Assembly (NCBI GenBank): GCA_028281285.1 | Contig: JANQKF010000019.1 | Span: forward strand, 297,928 to 361,927 | Direction of reading: 5' to 3' | From: Cyclobacteriaceae bacterium | GTDB taxonomy: Bacteria; Bacteroidota; Bacteroidia; Cytophagales; Cyclobacteriaceae | Length of the DNA: 64,000 nucleotides | Program-made: the position numbers and the translations under genes | Notes under the pieces: model-generated | Told to the model about the DNA's origin: nothing | Seen by the model: only the letters and a program-made list of their open reading frames with translations | The model's database searches: none | Shown here: positions 20,601 through 28,159 of the stretch, piece after piece | How the letters are laid out: the number at the start of each line of letters is the position of its first letter | How positions within the stretch are numbered: position 1 is the first letter of the stretch

Positions 20601-21515
20601 ACTGAACCCTATTCCTATCGCTGGTCAAATGGTGAGACTTCCTCTGCCCTCAATGATGTATTGCCCGGTACCTATGTGGTCACTGTCACTGATGCCAATG
20701 GCTGCCAGGCCACAGGTACCTACAGCGTCCAGCAACCTGAACCACTACAAATAGGCCTTAGTACGTTGGTTGTAGTCGATTGTGAAACCAGAGAAGTTTC
20801 TTCTCGAGTAACTGCAGATGTAGTGGGAGGGACGGGTAACTATACTTATAAGTGGAATGTAGGGAATAGCGTTACCAGTGAAATCGTCCTGACCGAACCA
20901 ACTCGATTGACCCTTGTTGTTGCCGATCAACTTGGTTGTGAACGAATGCAATCAATTGATGTTAGAATTCCTGAATTGGCGGAAGCGGACTATTACTATC
21001 AATCAGAATCTATCGACCGAACGGGAGAGTTAGCTGCTAATGAGCCGGTAAGCTTTTTTGACGAAACCATTGGTGAGGCGGTTGATTGGACCTGGAAATT
21101 TGGAGATGGTTTTGATTCCAAGGAAGTTGACCCGATTCACACCTTTGATGCGCCTGGTACCTACGAAGTCATACTTAGTGTGTTGGATGCCTCAGGATGT
21201 ACCTCAGAGCGCATCCAAACTCTGGAGATCACAGAAGGCTACAGAATTATGTCACCAACAGCTTTTACCCCTAATGGAGACGGTAACAATGACTTTTTTC
21301 GTCCGAAAATGTTGGGGCTTGAGACTGTCCAATTTTCGGTGTTCAATACATGGGGGGAGATCATTTTTAGTACAGATGATATCGATTCCAAAGGTTGGAA
21401 TGGAATGATCAATGGAAAACCCGCGGAGAATGGGAATTACATCTACAAAATATTTGGGATAAGCTTCAATGGGCTTAAGGTCGAGCGGGAAGGGGTATTC
21501 GCTTTAATACGATAA
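14688..21515 (+). CDS. Giant SprB-repeat surface adhesin with T9SS type B sorting domain
   Basis: 2275 residues. A signal peptide (about 1-30, NIKIIIFFVTLMSLHFQAHS) precedes 27 tandem SprB-type repeats of about 77 residues (about 38-2096). A PKD-like domain follows (about 2097-2184; DWTWKFGDG and HTFDAPGTYEVILSV). A 91-residue C-terminal domain starts at residue 2185 (SPTAFTPNGDGNNDFF, VFNTWGEIIF, GNYIYKI); this is the gliding-motility-associated, type B T9SS sorting domain. Such proteins are exported through the type IX system and held on the cell surface; SprB itself is the mobile gliding adhesin of Flavobacterium. The next gene, 1 bp after the stop, is PorP/SprF, the usual dedicated partner. 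A gliding or adhesion role is inferred from the family. Confidence 0.95.
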   Translation: MPFGLNKKYNIKIIIFFVTLMSLHFQAHSWDSEAGPVIASVNINSCVGSITISVTSGLAPYTYVWENSGGTILPSTTFVADNLTADNYTVTVTDVNGDFVKATYTVTNPPDLVGTVVVNDVTCRGDSDAQVVVTMGNGNPGYDWVLENSGGAQVATGGIAFPNNIITIGGLGVDSYTLQVTDQDGCTGEINFVVTQPANFLGVSLIDQDHATCSNLANGRLEVVGTGGWGGYTYQWYEAGTANFLGNNAVLSGLLPGDYQVFVTDANGCVVNDTYTINSPDPIVATAVIGDASCNGNSDGNIDVTVTGGNGGYTYSWSNGETTEDISGLAAGTYTLTITDALGCVLVEPFTVAEPAVLTINESITDVDCHGDNTGRINSNVSGGTAPYSYLWSTGHTGRNLRNRVAGTYSLTVTDANGCITNEVFTITEPAAALSVQSVLSNEPSCFGSADGSLSVIMTGGTAPYSYSWSNGSTSNSTGAITSGSYTVTVTDANGCILVENYLLNDPIKIAVSPTLSPPTCNGGSDGSITVVATNGNAPYTYNWNTGDVGGTVNGLVAGNYQVTVTDASGCSVVEDITLGEPVAITGNALVNDISCNGLTDGSIFLTTSGGTAPYTYSWSTGATTANISGLSAGAYTVTITDFNGCSEIEVHTVVEPAPIQVTYTQIDVLCTGNSTGSIDLTPSGGTAPYTFLWSTGATTEDVHTLTAGNYSVTVKDASNCSVGLNITITEPAAALSTTGTMSHVTCNGSTNGSIDLSVLGGVGPYTYSWNTGATSQDLINIAAGNYSVQVTDANGCIAVEAFTITEPTPIAVASVVNQVSCNGADDAEIAITTSGGVAPYSFSWSDGPTSEDRSGLSPGNYALTITDANGCIKVENFVITEPDPLGLSNVAQSVNCYGESTGEINLTVTGGTAPYTFNWSNGSLTEDLTNISAGTYSVVVTDANGCTIGDTITITEPSSALSMTSNVQQIVCSGNADGFINLTVSGGSAPYTYNWSHGSTSEDLSNLSAGTYTVTVTDNLGCQLIEAFTITDPPILSAAGIAQDVTCFGDNDGTIDLTVSGGEAPYTFVWSHGAVTEDISGLGPGAYSVQITDARGCSINEAFNITEPALLSMSYSKTDVLCFGGANGSIEVTTTGGTAPYFYTWSNGAANEDIADLVAGDYTLIITDANGCSINETITIAEPIAALSVSGHITNESCAGFNNGIVDITVSGGTAPYTYSWNTGDTSQDIGGLAPGVYEVSITDANGCMIIESYTVSGPQPLTLSGVGTNLTCYQSTDGVIDITVAGGTAPYSFSWTNGASTEDLSGLAIGTYSVTVTDANGCIVNDTYTLTEPLPLVANYVVSDVTCFGEVDGSIDVAVTGGTAPYAYSWSNGSVSEDLTDLDGGTYDLTVTDSQGCQTIVSVPVSAPSAPLSATATIFDSSCNGQPSGQITLNVTGGTGPFNFLWSNGSNQQNLVNVFAGTYSVQITDSQGCSFQDTYSIGQPDAIEADFDVLNSTCFGDTDGRVIVTASGGSAPYTYVWSNGSTSKDQYNLTGGTYNVTITDANNCSVTEQVVVGDSRSLSVDVIKTDVLCKGESSAAIQLDVTGGSGSYTYLWSTGEVTQSIDALSAGVYDVTISDSGGCATTTSVVISEPALSLSVNLTNTIDVACFGDNSGNAIVNPSGGVGPYTYLWSTGERTAAIANLEAGNYSVAVTDANGCVAQEEFTISQPTSPIEIMVFGNTELRCNGQSDGSIQLSVSGGSGPYTYLWNTGSTATHISNLVAGDYTVRVTDANGCVQEKIIAIEEPQELRIANVNINQSKCFDDRNGAIELDIEGGTLPYTYQWSTGAITKNIVGIPAGVYALTVTDARGCQVQTQYVLEDPALFQTNPEVLPITCVGANDGVITLNIEGGVEPMSIRWNTGASTETLTGLAPGIYNVIITDGNDCSIQQNFNVIEPLPLTLDAYVEDAVRCGDPRSGRINMIVSGGTEPYSYRWSNGETSSALNDVLPGTYVVTVTDANGCQATGTYSVQQPEPLQIGLSTLVVVDCETREVSSRVTADVVGGTGNYTYKWNVGNSVTSEIVLTEPTRLTLVVADQLGCERMQSIDVRIPELAEADYYYQSESIDRTGELAANEPVSFFDETIGEAVDWTWKFGDGFDSKEVDPIHTFDAPGTYEVILSVLDASGCTSERIQTLEITEGYRIMSPTAFTPNGDGNNDFFRPKMLGLETVQFSVFNTWGEIIFSTDDIDSKGWNGMINGKPAENGNYIYKIFGISFNGLKVEREGVFALIR
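14799..20975 (+). repeat. 27 tandem SprB-type repeats within the adhesin gene
   Basis: Each unit is about 77 codons. It has an early Cys (C-x-G-x-x-D/N-G), a GGTAPYTYxWSNG core, a G-x-Y-x-V-T-V-T-D-A-N-G-C end, and a closing EPA/EPL linker. The first three units and the last are the most diverged. Units are recognisable at the protein level but not identical in DNA, so they look old rather than freshly amplified. Confidence 0.9.
21240..21512 (+). other. Type B T9SS C-terminal sorting domain (part of the adhesin CDS)
   Basis: Encodes residues 2185-2275. The motif order SPTAFTPNGDGNNDFF, then FNTWGEIIFS, GWNGMINGKPAENGNYIY and a basic GLKVEREG end, matches the gliding-motility C-terminal domain family. 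Confidence 0.93.
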
Positions 21516-21516
21516 A

Positions 21517-22545
21517 ATGAAGAAACTGCTTTTGATTACCCTTTCAGCTATGGGCATCATATGTGCTCAAGATTGCCAAGCCCAAGATCCCCAGTTTTCA
21601 CAGTTTTATGCTTCACCTATTTATTTGAATCCTGCACTTGCCGGTGGAACAGATCGCTCAAGAATGGGAGTGAATTATAGAAATCAATGGCCCTCATTGA
21701 CCCATTCCTTCAGAACAATTTCCGCCTATATCGACTATTTTTCCAAGGCTTTTGAAAGTGGTGTAGGAATAATCATCAATGAGCATAAGGAAAGCTTTCT
21801 AGATTTCACTTCGCGAGAAATTGGTGCAGTCTACTCTTACAAAATGCCAATAGCCTCAGGTGTGGTTTTCAGAAGTGGTTTTCAGCTCTCCTATTTTCAG
21901 AAGAATGTAAATTTTGACGAATTAGTGTTCGGCAATCAGATCGACATTGACAATGGACAAGTCATCGGGCCGTCAGGAGAGGTGCTTGATCGTGGGTTGA
22001 CGGTGAATTTTCTCAGCGCATCAGCAGGGGGCATCTTATATACAAGCAATTTTTGGCTAGGGGCTGCGGTGCACCATATCAACCAACCGAATCAATCGTT
22101 GGTGGATGCTGAGAGTAAATTGTCGAGAAAATACTCCATTCACTCCGGATACAAGTTGTTTTTGAAAAAGGGAAGACGTTTAAGAACGGTCGAATACCAG
22201 TTTCAGGAGCGGAGTGCCACTTTTGCAGTTAACTATAAGAGTCAAGGTGGTTTCAATCAACTTGATGTAGGACTTCAGCTGTATTTTCAACCTTTGGTTC
22301 TGGGAGCATGGTATCGAGGAATACCTGTTCAAAGCGTCAATCGAATCATCAAGAATGAGTCTATAATTTTCCTTACCGGACTGGAATTAAGCAAGGATTT
22401 GGCCTTCGGATATAGCTATGACTATACCGTATCACAACTCGCTGGATCAACCGGAGGGGCACATGAGTTCTCAATTACCTACACCTTCGGAATCATCAAA
22501 AAGAGGACAAAAAGGGATACAATTTTACCGTGCTTCAAATACTAA
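21517..22545 (+). CDS. PorP/SprF-family type IX secretion membrane protein
   Basis: 342 residues with a signal peptide (LLLITLSAMGIICAQDCQAQ). The family hallmark follows at once: DPQFSQFYASPIYLNPALAGG, then RSRMGVNYRNQWPS. The rest reads as a 14-strand-type outer-membrane barrel. In gliding Bacteroidota, SprF is required for surface delivery of SprB, and type B substrates are commonly followed by such a gene. Here the ATG lies 1 bp after the adhesin stop, so the two are translationally linked. The last residues (PCFKY) extend slightly past the usual barrel end. Confidence 0.95.
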   Translation: MKKLLLITLSAMGIICAQDCQAQDPQFSQFYASPIYLNPALAGGTDRSRMGVNYRNQWPSLTHSFRTISAYIDYFSKAFESGVGIIINEHKESFLDFTSREIGAVYSYKMPIASGVVFRSGFQLSYFQKNVNFDELVFGNQIDIDNGQVIGPSGEVLDRGLTVNFLSASAGGILYTSNFWLGAAVHHINQPNQSLVDAESKLSRKYSIHSGYKLFLKKGRRLRTVEYQFQERSATFAVNYKSQGGFNQLDVGLQLYFQPLVLGAWYRGIPVQSVNRIIKNESIIFLTGLELSKDLAFGYSYDYTVSQLAGSTGGAHEFSITYTFGIIKKRTKRDTILPCFKY

Positions 22546-22590
22546 TTACCAAATGAGGTGATTTGCTTACTTTGCAAATAAAACCAAAAA

Positions 22591-23079
22591 GTGAAAATCC
22601 TCTTTATCCAAACAGGTGGTACCATTGACAAGGATTATCCCCAAAAAAATAAAGGATACGCCTTCGAGATTGATACGCCTGCGGTGTCCCGAATTCTCGA
22701 GAATTCCGAGCCAGGATTCGAATATGAGATACTTCCACTACTCCAAAAAGATAGCCTGGATTTGACTGATATAGACCGGGAGATAATCAAAAAGACGTGT
22801 GAGGATTCCGTATTTGACAAAATAATCATTACCCACGGCTCAGATACTATGCCCGAAACCGGTTCGTTTATTGGTAGCATAACCGGAAAGACGATTGTAT
22901 TGGTAGGCGCATACCGTCCTGAACGTTTTAGTAACTCAGATGCACAATTCAACGTGGGAGTGGCAATTGGTGCCTTGAACATTCTGGAAAGTGGAACGTT
23001 TATTGCCATGAATGGTAAAGTTATACCTGCGGACCGCTGTAGAAAAAATCCGGAGACGGGACAATTTGAAATGGTGTGA
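22591..23079 (+). CDS. Half-length type I asparaginase-like domain protein
   Basis: 162 residues from a GTG start fixed by the opening MKILFIQTGGTIDK. It matches the N-terminal half of L-asparaginases: the first threonine loop TGGTI, the second catalytic pair in THGSDTMPET, VLVGAYRP (equivalent of VGAMRP), SDAQFNVGVAIGAL, and MNGKVIPADRCRK supplying the catalytic Lys position. The C-terminal domain of ordinary 330-residue enzymes is absent, and the stop is followed within 34 bp by another gene. Short stand-alone asparaginase-domain proteins exist as a family, so this is probably intact and not a pseudogene. Its activity is unknown. Confidence 0.85.
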   Translation: MKILFIQTGGTIDKDYPQKNKGYAFEIDTPAVSRILENSEPGFEYEILPLLQKDSLDLTDIDREIIKKTCEDSVFDKIIITHGSDTMPETGSFIGSITGKTIVLVGAYRPERFSNSDAQFNVGVAIGALNILESGTFIAMNGKVIPADRCRKNPETGQFEMV

Positions 23080-23112
23080 TTGATTAATTTTCCGATTCTT
23101 AAGAACTGAACA

Positions 23113-24738
23113 ATGAAAAGAATTCTGACAACGGTCTTGATGGCCGTCCTTTCTATAGGTGTTTTTGCCCAAGAGCAGACACCACCTCCAAAGAACTGGT
23201 TTAACCTGGATCCAGTTGAAGACAAAGTAAATGGGATTAGCACGGAGCGAACGTATAAGGAACTGCTTGCGGGCAAGCAGTCAAAAACGGTATTGGTCGC
23301 TGTGATAGACTCTGGCATCGACATCGATCATGAGGATCTTAAAGACGTTATTTGGATCAATGAAGACGAGATTCCGGGAAATGGTATTGATGATGATAAG
23401 AATGGCTATGTGGATGACATCCACGGCTGGAATTTCCTTGGCGGTGCAAATGGTAATGTAGACAAGGAGACTTATGAATTGACTCGAGAGTACAAACGCC
23501 TTTCTGCCAGGTTTGAGAACAAGACTTCAAAGGATATAGATCGGAAAGAGAAGGAGGAGTTTGAATTGTGGCTGGAGATCAAGCCTGAATTTGAACGAAA
23601 ATACAATGAGGCTCAAAGTCAGTATATGTTATTCGCCAGACTTGCCACGGATATTGATCGTTATAATCGCCTTTTTAAAGCTTACCTCAATGTGGACAAG
23701 ATCAATTATGAGTTGGTCAAAGAGGTAAAATCAAACGATGCGATAATCGATATGAGCAAGGCCTTAATGTTGAACATCTGGGAAAATGTAGATGAAACTG
23801 CAGATATGGATGAGCTCGCCAAGGAATTTGCTACAGCCGAAAAGGAGCTGTCTAAAGACGCCAAATTCCGTTACAACCTGGAGTTGAATGCCAGAGAAAT
23901 CATTGGAGATGACCCTAATCGATTGGATGATATTGGTTACGGGAACAATGACGTGAAAGGAAAAGATACCGACAACTTTCATGGGACTCATGTTGCCGGC
24001 ATAATAGCAGCAAAAAGGGACAATGGAATCGGAATGGATGGAGTTGCTAATGACGTTAGGATCATGGCGCTAAGAGCAGTACCTGATGGAGATGAGTACG
24101 ACAAAGATGTAGCGAATGCAATCCGCTATGCTGTCGATAATGGTGCTAAGATCGTAAATATGAGTTTCGGGAAAGGTTATTCCCCAAATCTTGAATATGT
24201 TCAGGAGGCGATTGAGTATGCCAATGAGAAAGGAGTTCTTCTGGTACACGCGGCTGGCAATAGTGCTGAGAATACCGATGAGACGAAGAATTTCCCGAAT
24301 GATAAGTTTGGCAAAAAACAAGATTGGTCGAATTGGTTAGAAGTAGGGGCATCGTCCTGGGGTGGAACCGAAGATAACTTTGTGGGTTCTTTCTCAAATT
24401 ATGGAAAGAAATCAGTGGACGTATTTGCGCCTGGAGTAGCCATCTATTCTACAAAACCCGATAATAGTTATGAAGATGCCCAAGGAACGAGTATGGCCTC
24501 ACCTGTGACTGCAGGACTGGCGGCTATGTTACTGTCCTATTTCCCTGACCTTTCTGCGGATCAATTGAAGGACATCATCATGAAGTCGACTCGCAAGCTG
24601 GATGGGCTAAAGGTGACCGAACCAGGAACCATAGATAACATGGTTGACTTCTCAAAACTTTCAGTTTCCGGAGGGATCATCAATGCCTATGAGGCGGTGA
24701 AACTTGCACAATCTATGCAAATGGGCTCAAAAAATTAG
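23113..24738 (+). CDS. S8 (subtilisin-like) serine protease with a long helical insertion
   Basis: 541 residues with a signal peptide (about 1-19, LMAVLSIGVFAQ). The catalytic triad is complete: D66 in VAVIDSGIDIDH, H290 in HGTHVAGIIAA, and S460 in GTSMASPVTAGL, with the oxyanion Asn in HAAGNSAEN. There is no I9-type propeptide, because the Asp motif lies within 50 residues of the mature N-terminus. About 220 residues separate Asp from His, against about 30-50 in subtilisin; the insertion is rich in E, K and hydrophobics and probably helical. No T9SS C-terminal domain is seen, so a periplasmic or outer-membrane-associated enzyme is likely. A terminator follows. Confidence 0.93.
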   Translation: MKRILTTVLMAVLSIGVFAQEQTPPPKNWFNLDPVEDKVNGISTERTYKELLAGKQSKTVLVAVIDSGIDIDHEDLKDVIWINEDEIPGNGIDDDKNGYVDDIHGWNFLGGANGNVDKETYELTREYKRLSARFENKTSKDIDRKEKEEFELWLEIKPEFERKYNEAQSQYMLFARLATDIDRYNRLFKAYLNVDKINYELVKEVKSNDAIIDMSKALMLNIWENVDETADMDELAKEFATAEKELSKDAKFRYNLELNAREIIGDDPNRLDDIGYGNNDVKGKDTDNFHGTHVAGIIAAKRDNGIGMDGVANDVRIMALRAVPDGDEYDKDVANAIRYAVDNGAKIVNMSFGKGYSPNLEYVQEAIEYANEKGVLLVHAAGNSAENTDETKNFPNDKFGKKQDWSNWLEVGASSWGGTEDNFVGSFSNYGKKSVDVFAPGVAIYSTKPDNSYEDAQGTSMASPVTAGLAAMLLSYFPDLSADQLKDIIMKSTRKLDGLKVTEPGTIDNMVDFSKLSVSGGIINAYEAVKLAQSMQMGSKN

Positions 24739-24809
24739 AGAAAGGAGATACTTTGGTACGCTTATTGTTTACCGAATAGTACTCTCTTCAATTAATATTT
24801 AAATGGATT

Positions 24810-24839
24810 TCCCAGTCATGTTAAGCGACTGGGATTTTT
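24810..24839 (+). terminator. Rho-independent terminator of the S8 protease gene
   Basis: Stem TCCCAGTC / GACTGGGA (24810-24817 with 24827-24834), then TTTTTATTTT on the plus strand. It also lies 3' of the convergent acetyltransferase gene. Confidence 0.85.
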
Positions 24840-24842
24840 ATT

Positions 24843-25382
24843 TTAATAGGGCTGGAATTCAGAAGACAATATCCCGAAGTCGTAACAGTCATACCATTCA
24901 CCGCGGATTGGCAATGCTTTCCGCCTCTTGCCTTCCTGGGTGAATCCGGCTTTCTCCAATACGCGAATAGATGCAGTGTTGCCAGTGGCACAATTCGCTT
25001 CGATTCGATGAAGGTTAAGGCGATTGAAACCAAAGTCCAGAATACCTTGTACAGCCTCGGTGGCGTAGCCATAGCCCCAAAAATGCTTGTGGATTTTGTA
25101 CCAGGTCTCAGCTCTTTTCAATACTACATCTCCGAAGGTCAGGGCAATTAAACCCATAAATCCGGATTGTTTCCCAATGATTGAAAAAGTATAGATTTTT
25201 CTGGGTTCTTGATCCTGTTGTTGGATGTACTGTTCCACCCATTTTGCGGTAACCACCCGATGTTGGGGAATCCCTAGCGTATTGTATTGATCTGTTTCCG
25301 GGAGTACCAAAAGTTGATGGATCACATCAATGTCTTCCTCAATGATGTCCCGAAGAATCAGACGTTCGGTTTCCAGTTGCAT
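24843..25382 (-). CDS. GNAT-family N-acetyltransferase (RimJ/RimL type)
   Basis: 179 residues from ATG 25382. A longer frame reaches 25439 but would start inside the terminator of the upstream gene and adds nothing conserved, so the MQLETERLILRD start is chosen. Family signs are the opening ETERLILRDIIEED, GFMGLIALTFGD, the aromatic WYKIHKHFWGYGYATEA (acetyl-CoA binding loop), and NTASIRVLEKAGF near the C-terminus. It acetylates an amino group, in this subfamily often a protein N-terminus or an antibiotic; the substrate cannot be told from sequence. Confidence 0.92.
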   Translation of the reverse strand: MQLETERLILRDIIEEDIDVIHQLLVLPETDQYNTLGIPQHRVVTAKWVEQYIQQQDQEPRKIYTFSIIGKQSGFMGLIALTFGDVVLKRAETWYKIHKHFWGYGYATEAVQGILDFGFNRLNLHRIEANCATGNTASIRVLEKAGFTQEGKRRKALPIRGEWYDCYDFGILSSEFQPY

Positions 25383-25395
25383 TGAATAAAAATAA

Positions 25396-25424
25396 AAAAG
25401 CCACGGGATCATCCCATGGCTTTT
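25396..25424 (-). terminator. Rho-independent terminator of the GLPGLI/outer-membrane-barrel operon
   Basis: AAAAGCCA-GGGAT / ATCCC-TGGCTTTT with one C/A mismatch in the stem, followed on the minus strand by TTTATTTTTATT. It lies 20 bp past the stop of the barrel gene and supports the shorter start for the acetyltransferase. Confidence 0.85.
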
Positions 25425-25444
25425 ACATTGTTTACCCAATTAGT

Positions 25445-28135
25445 CTACAGATCGTACTTCACTGTAAACATGAAGAAACGCTTTTGAATAAAGTATTCGA
25501 AAGTACTTATTAAGCTTTCACTGAATGAATCTTGTCGAATTGAAGTTGTATTCAAGAGGTTCAAGGCAGCCAGCTTAAATTCCCATTTGCTCTTCGGCTT
25601 ATGATAAGTCAGGTCGGCATTCATTAAATCATAAGATTGACTCACTCCGGAATTTCTCCCAACGTACTTATTGTATTCATAATCTACCTCAAGTCGGAAC
25701 CCTTTGAGGAATCTCCAGTCAATTTCAATGGCCGGTCTATCCGTCTCAAATTTGTTCCTGATAGCATTACCATTATACTCGTTGAAGATCTTCGAATACA
25801 TCAATTGAACGTTGAATTTCTTGAAGATATTCGTGTCAAACGTAAACCGATAATTCTGAGTGAACGAGGTATTCTCGGTCGCTATATCACTTACCAGGTT
25901 GTTGTTTGTGCTTTCAGAAATATTTGCCCGGAAGTTGATCCTGAATCCGTCAAACCGCTTGTCAAAACTCATGCTTCCCATTAACATTTCGTTGGCCACG
26001 CCTATGTTCAGGGGAGAATTAATTCGTTCAAGCCCTGCAAACTGTATGGCATTAGTAATCCCGTCATATCTTCTCTGGTAGCTGATGCTGCCGTAGATGT
26101 TGGTAAAGTTGTACATGTCGAAATTGAAATAGTTGAGATTGACCGAATGGTACCAACTGTTCTCCAACTGTTGGTTACCCTGGAATAACGTATTGTAATT
26201 CTGGACTACCAGACCTGAGGCCATATTTTGAACATCAGTGAATTCTGCATTGATCGAATAATTCAAAGTCAGTGAATGACTTCCTCTGAATGCATATTTT
26301 GCATATAGTTGAGGAAGAAGAAGTGTCTTCTTCAACTCTTCTCTAACCCCGAGCTGAGTATTGCTAATGGAATAACGATGCAGATTCAATCCGGGCCCTA
26401 GTGTAAGCTTGCCAAGTTTGGTTTTGTAACCAATTCCAAAGTAGATGTCAGAAAAACTATAGTCTACATCGTTGTTTAATGCCGGATCTCCGAATTCTAA
26501 GTCTGCTGCTCCGGGCCTTCGTTGGCTCAAACCACTTGTGAGTGTTTGGCTGGTGTAGCTATTACCCACCTTGAAGTTGATATGGTTGGTTTTATTAAGA
26601 ATTCGGTAGTAGTTCAGGACCGACTCCTGCTTTCTGGTAAACACCTCCTTGGCTTGCAACAGATTGTAATTGGCTGCGTCCCCGGTAGGGACCAGGGTAA
26701 TAAAAGGTCGTTGCGTGGTCAACAGATCATAAAAAGGGTCCTGTCGCCTATACTGGTGAGTTATTTGGAAAGAAAATACATCCAATACCGTTGGCGCATA
26801 GAATGCCTGAAGTTGTTGATCCAATGAAAATGGTTGCTGAGTAGTTCCAGCAGTAATATTGTTGTCAAAATTTGTGAATTGCGACAGTTGTGTATTCACG
26901 TTGCTCAAATCTGACATCTTACCAAGAACACTATAGTCAATCTGCAAATCAGCATTAGGTGTAAACCGGCTCTTAAGTTTCAGCATTCCTGAACTGTTCT
27001 CCACTCTGGAATTCGAAGTAAGGACTTCCTGGTTGTCACCATCCTGTCGTATGTAGGTTCTTTGCGAGACAGACCCAAGACTATTGTCTGCCATTGAGCC
27101 AATAAAGAATCCCGAGTGTTTCCATTTGCTGCTGGGATTGTGATTGAAATTCAGGGCCGCCAACCTGGTGTCTATGCTGATCGCATTGTCCTTTGTGGCC
27201 GTTGGAATACCAATGTTATCGGCACTAATCCGAAGATTCGAGCCAGATGATCGTCCAAGGCTCATAAACCCACCATTAAAACGAAAGAAGTCATTAACAG
27301 TAAAAGTTTGATCACCAATGTTATTCGCCCCAGCGATCAGGTTCAATGTGGTCTTTGGGTTGTAATAAAATGCATTGATTTCACCTAAAAACCGTTCTTC
27401 CGGTCCTGCTCCGGCTTCGATATCCCCAAATACGATGTTCTTTTTGTCCTCTTTGAGCTGAATGTTTAAGGCCAGGCGTTCATCTGTACCCAAGCCCTGC
27501 ATTGGTGACACCTCGTTATAATCCTGAAGAACCTGCACTTTGTCGACCGCATTGGCGGGAAGATTCTTAGTGGCCATCTTGGTATCTCCCTCGAAGAATT
27601 CTTTTCCTTCCACCAATACCTTATCTACCTTTTTGCCCTGTACCTTGACCTCCCCATTGTCATCTACTTCGAATCCGGGAAGTTTTTCGAGTACATCTTC
27701 CAATTTTCGTTCGGTACCTTCCGTAAAAGCATCGGTTTTATAGGTGATCGTATCTCCGCTGACCACTACCGGCATTTCATGAACCACCTCAACTCCTTCA
27801 ACCATTCGGGTATCCGGATTTAACTTGATCAGGAGAGGGGCGTCTTTTGTATCCATCCCTTTTATTGGTGCCTCGAATGATTTAAACCCTACAAAGCTGA
27901 CCTTTAAATTGTAGGCTTTATTTTTTTCGAGCGAAAGCCGGAAGAACCCTTGTTGATCGGTTACAGCGAATGAAACAATGGTGTTTTTGGCAGTATCCAA
28001 TGCCATGACATTGGCGAATTGAATCTTATTGTTGAGAGAATCGCGTACCTCTCCGACAAAGGTGACCTTCTGTGCCTGTGCGTTCATCGAAATTCCGCAC
28101 AGGAACAGAGCGATTGAGAGCAGTGTTGTTTTCAT
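25445..28135 (-). CDS. TonB-receptor-like outer-membrane beta-barrel protein with carboxypeptidase-regulatory domain
   Basis: 896 residues with a signal peptide (MKTTLLSIALFLCGISMNAQAQ). A carboxypeptidase-D-like domain (about 25-110, FVGEVRDSLNNKIQFANV) leads into a plug-like region: VVVSGDTITYKTDAF, LEDVLEKLPGFEVDDNGEV and GKKVDKVLVEGKEFF. This is typical of the outer_membrane_beta-barrel family in Bacteroidota. The rest is a barrel ending FTVKYDL. It lies 24 bp downstream of a GLPGLI gene, a recurrent pairing in this phylum. The cargo is unknown, and no TonB-box was confidently identified. Confidence 0.9.
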   Translation of the reverse strand: MKTTLLSIALFLCGISMNAQAQKVTFVGEVRDSLNNKIQFANVMALDTAKNTIVSFAVTDQQGFFRLSLEKNKAYNLKVSFVGFKSFEAPIKGMDTKDAPLLIKLNPDTRMVEGVEVVHEMPVVVSGDTITYKTDAFTEGTERKLEDVLEKLPGFEVDDNGEVKVQGKKVDKVLVEGKEFFEGDTKMATKNLPANAVDKVQVLQDYNEVSPMQGLGTDERLALNIQLKEDKKNIVFGDIEAGAGPEERFLGEINAFYYNPKTTLNLIAGANNIGDQTFTVNDFFRFNGGFMSLGRSSGSNLRISADNIGIPTATKDNAISIDTRLAALNFNHNPSSKWKHSGFFIGSMADNSLGSVSQRTYIRQDGDNQEVLTSNSRVENSSGMLKLKSRFTPNADLQIDYSVLGKMSDLSNVNTQLSQFTNFDNNITAGTTQQPFSLDQQLQAFYAPTVLDVFSFQITHQYRRQDPFYDLLTTQRPFITLVPTGDAANYNLLQAKEVFTRKQESVLNYYRILNKTNHINFKVGNSYTSQTLTSGLSQRRPGAADLEFGDPALNNDVDYSFSDIYFGIGYKTKLGKLTLGPGLNLHRYSISNTQLGVREELKKTLLLPQLYAKYAFRGSHSLTLNYSINAEFTDVQNMASGLVVQNYNTLFQGNQQLENSWYHSVNLNYFNFDMYNFTNIYGSISYQRRYDGITNAIQFAGLERINSPLNIGVANEMLMGSMSFDKRFDGFRINFRANISESTNNNLVSDIATENTSFTQNYRFTFDTNIFKKFNVQLMYSKIFNEYNGNAIRNKFETDRPAIEIDWRFLKGFRLEVDYEYNKYVGRNSGVSQSYDLMNADLTYHKPKSKWEFKLAALNLLNTTSIRQDSFSESLISTFEYFIQKRFFMFTVKYDL

Positions 28136-28159
28136 GATTTGATATTTTGAGTTGACCCT

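Noticed and set aside
22591..23079. The short asparaginase gene as a truncated pseudogene.
   Set aside because: The stop is followed closely by a new gene with no remnant of the C-terminal domain, the active-site residues are kept, and short stand-alone members of the family exist.
22635..23324. A 229-codon minus-strand frame across the asparaginase-like and protease genes.
   Set aside because: Both plus-strand genes have clear family motifs there, and the antisense product resembles nothing.
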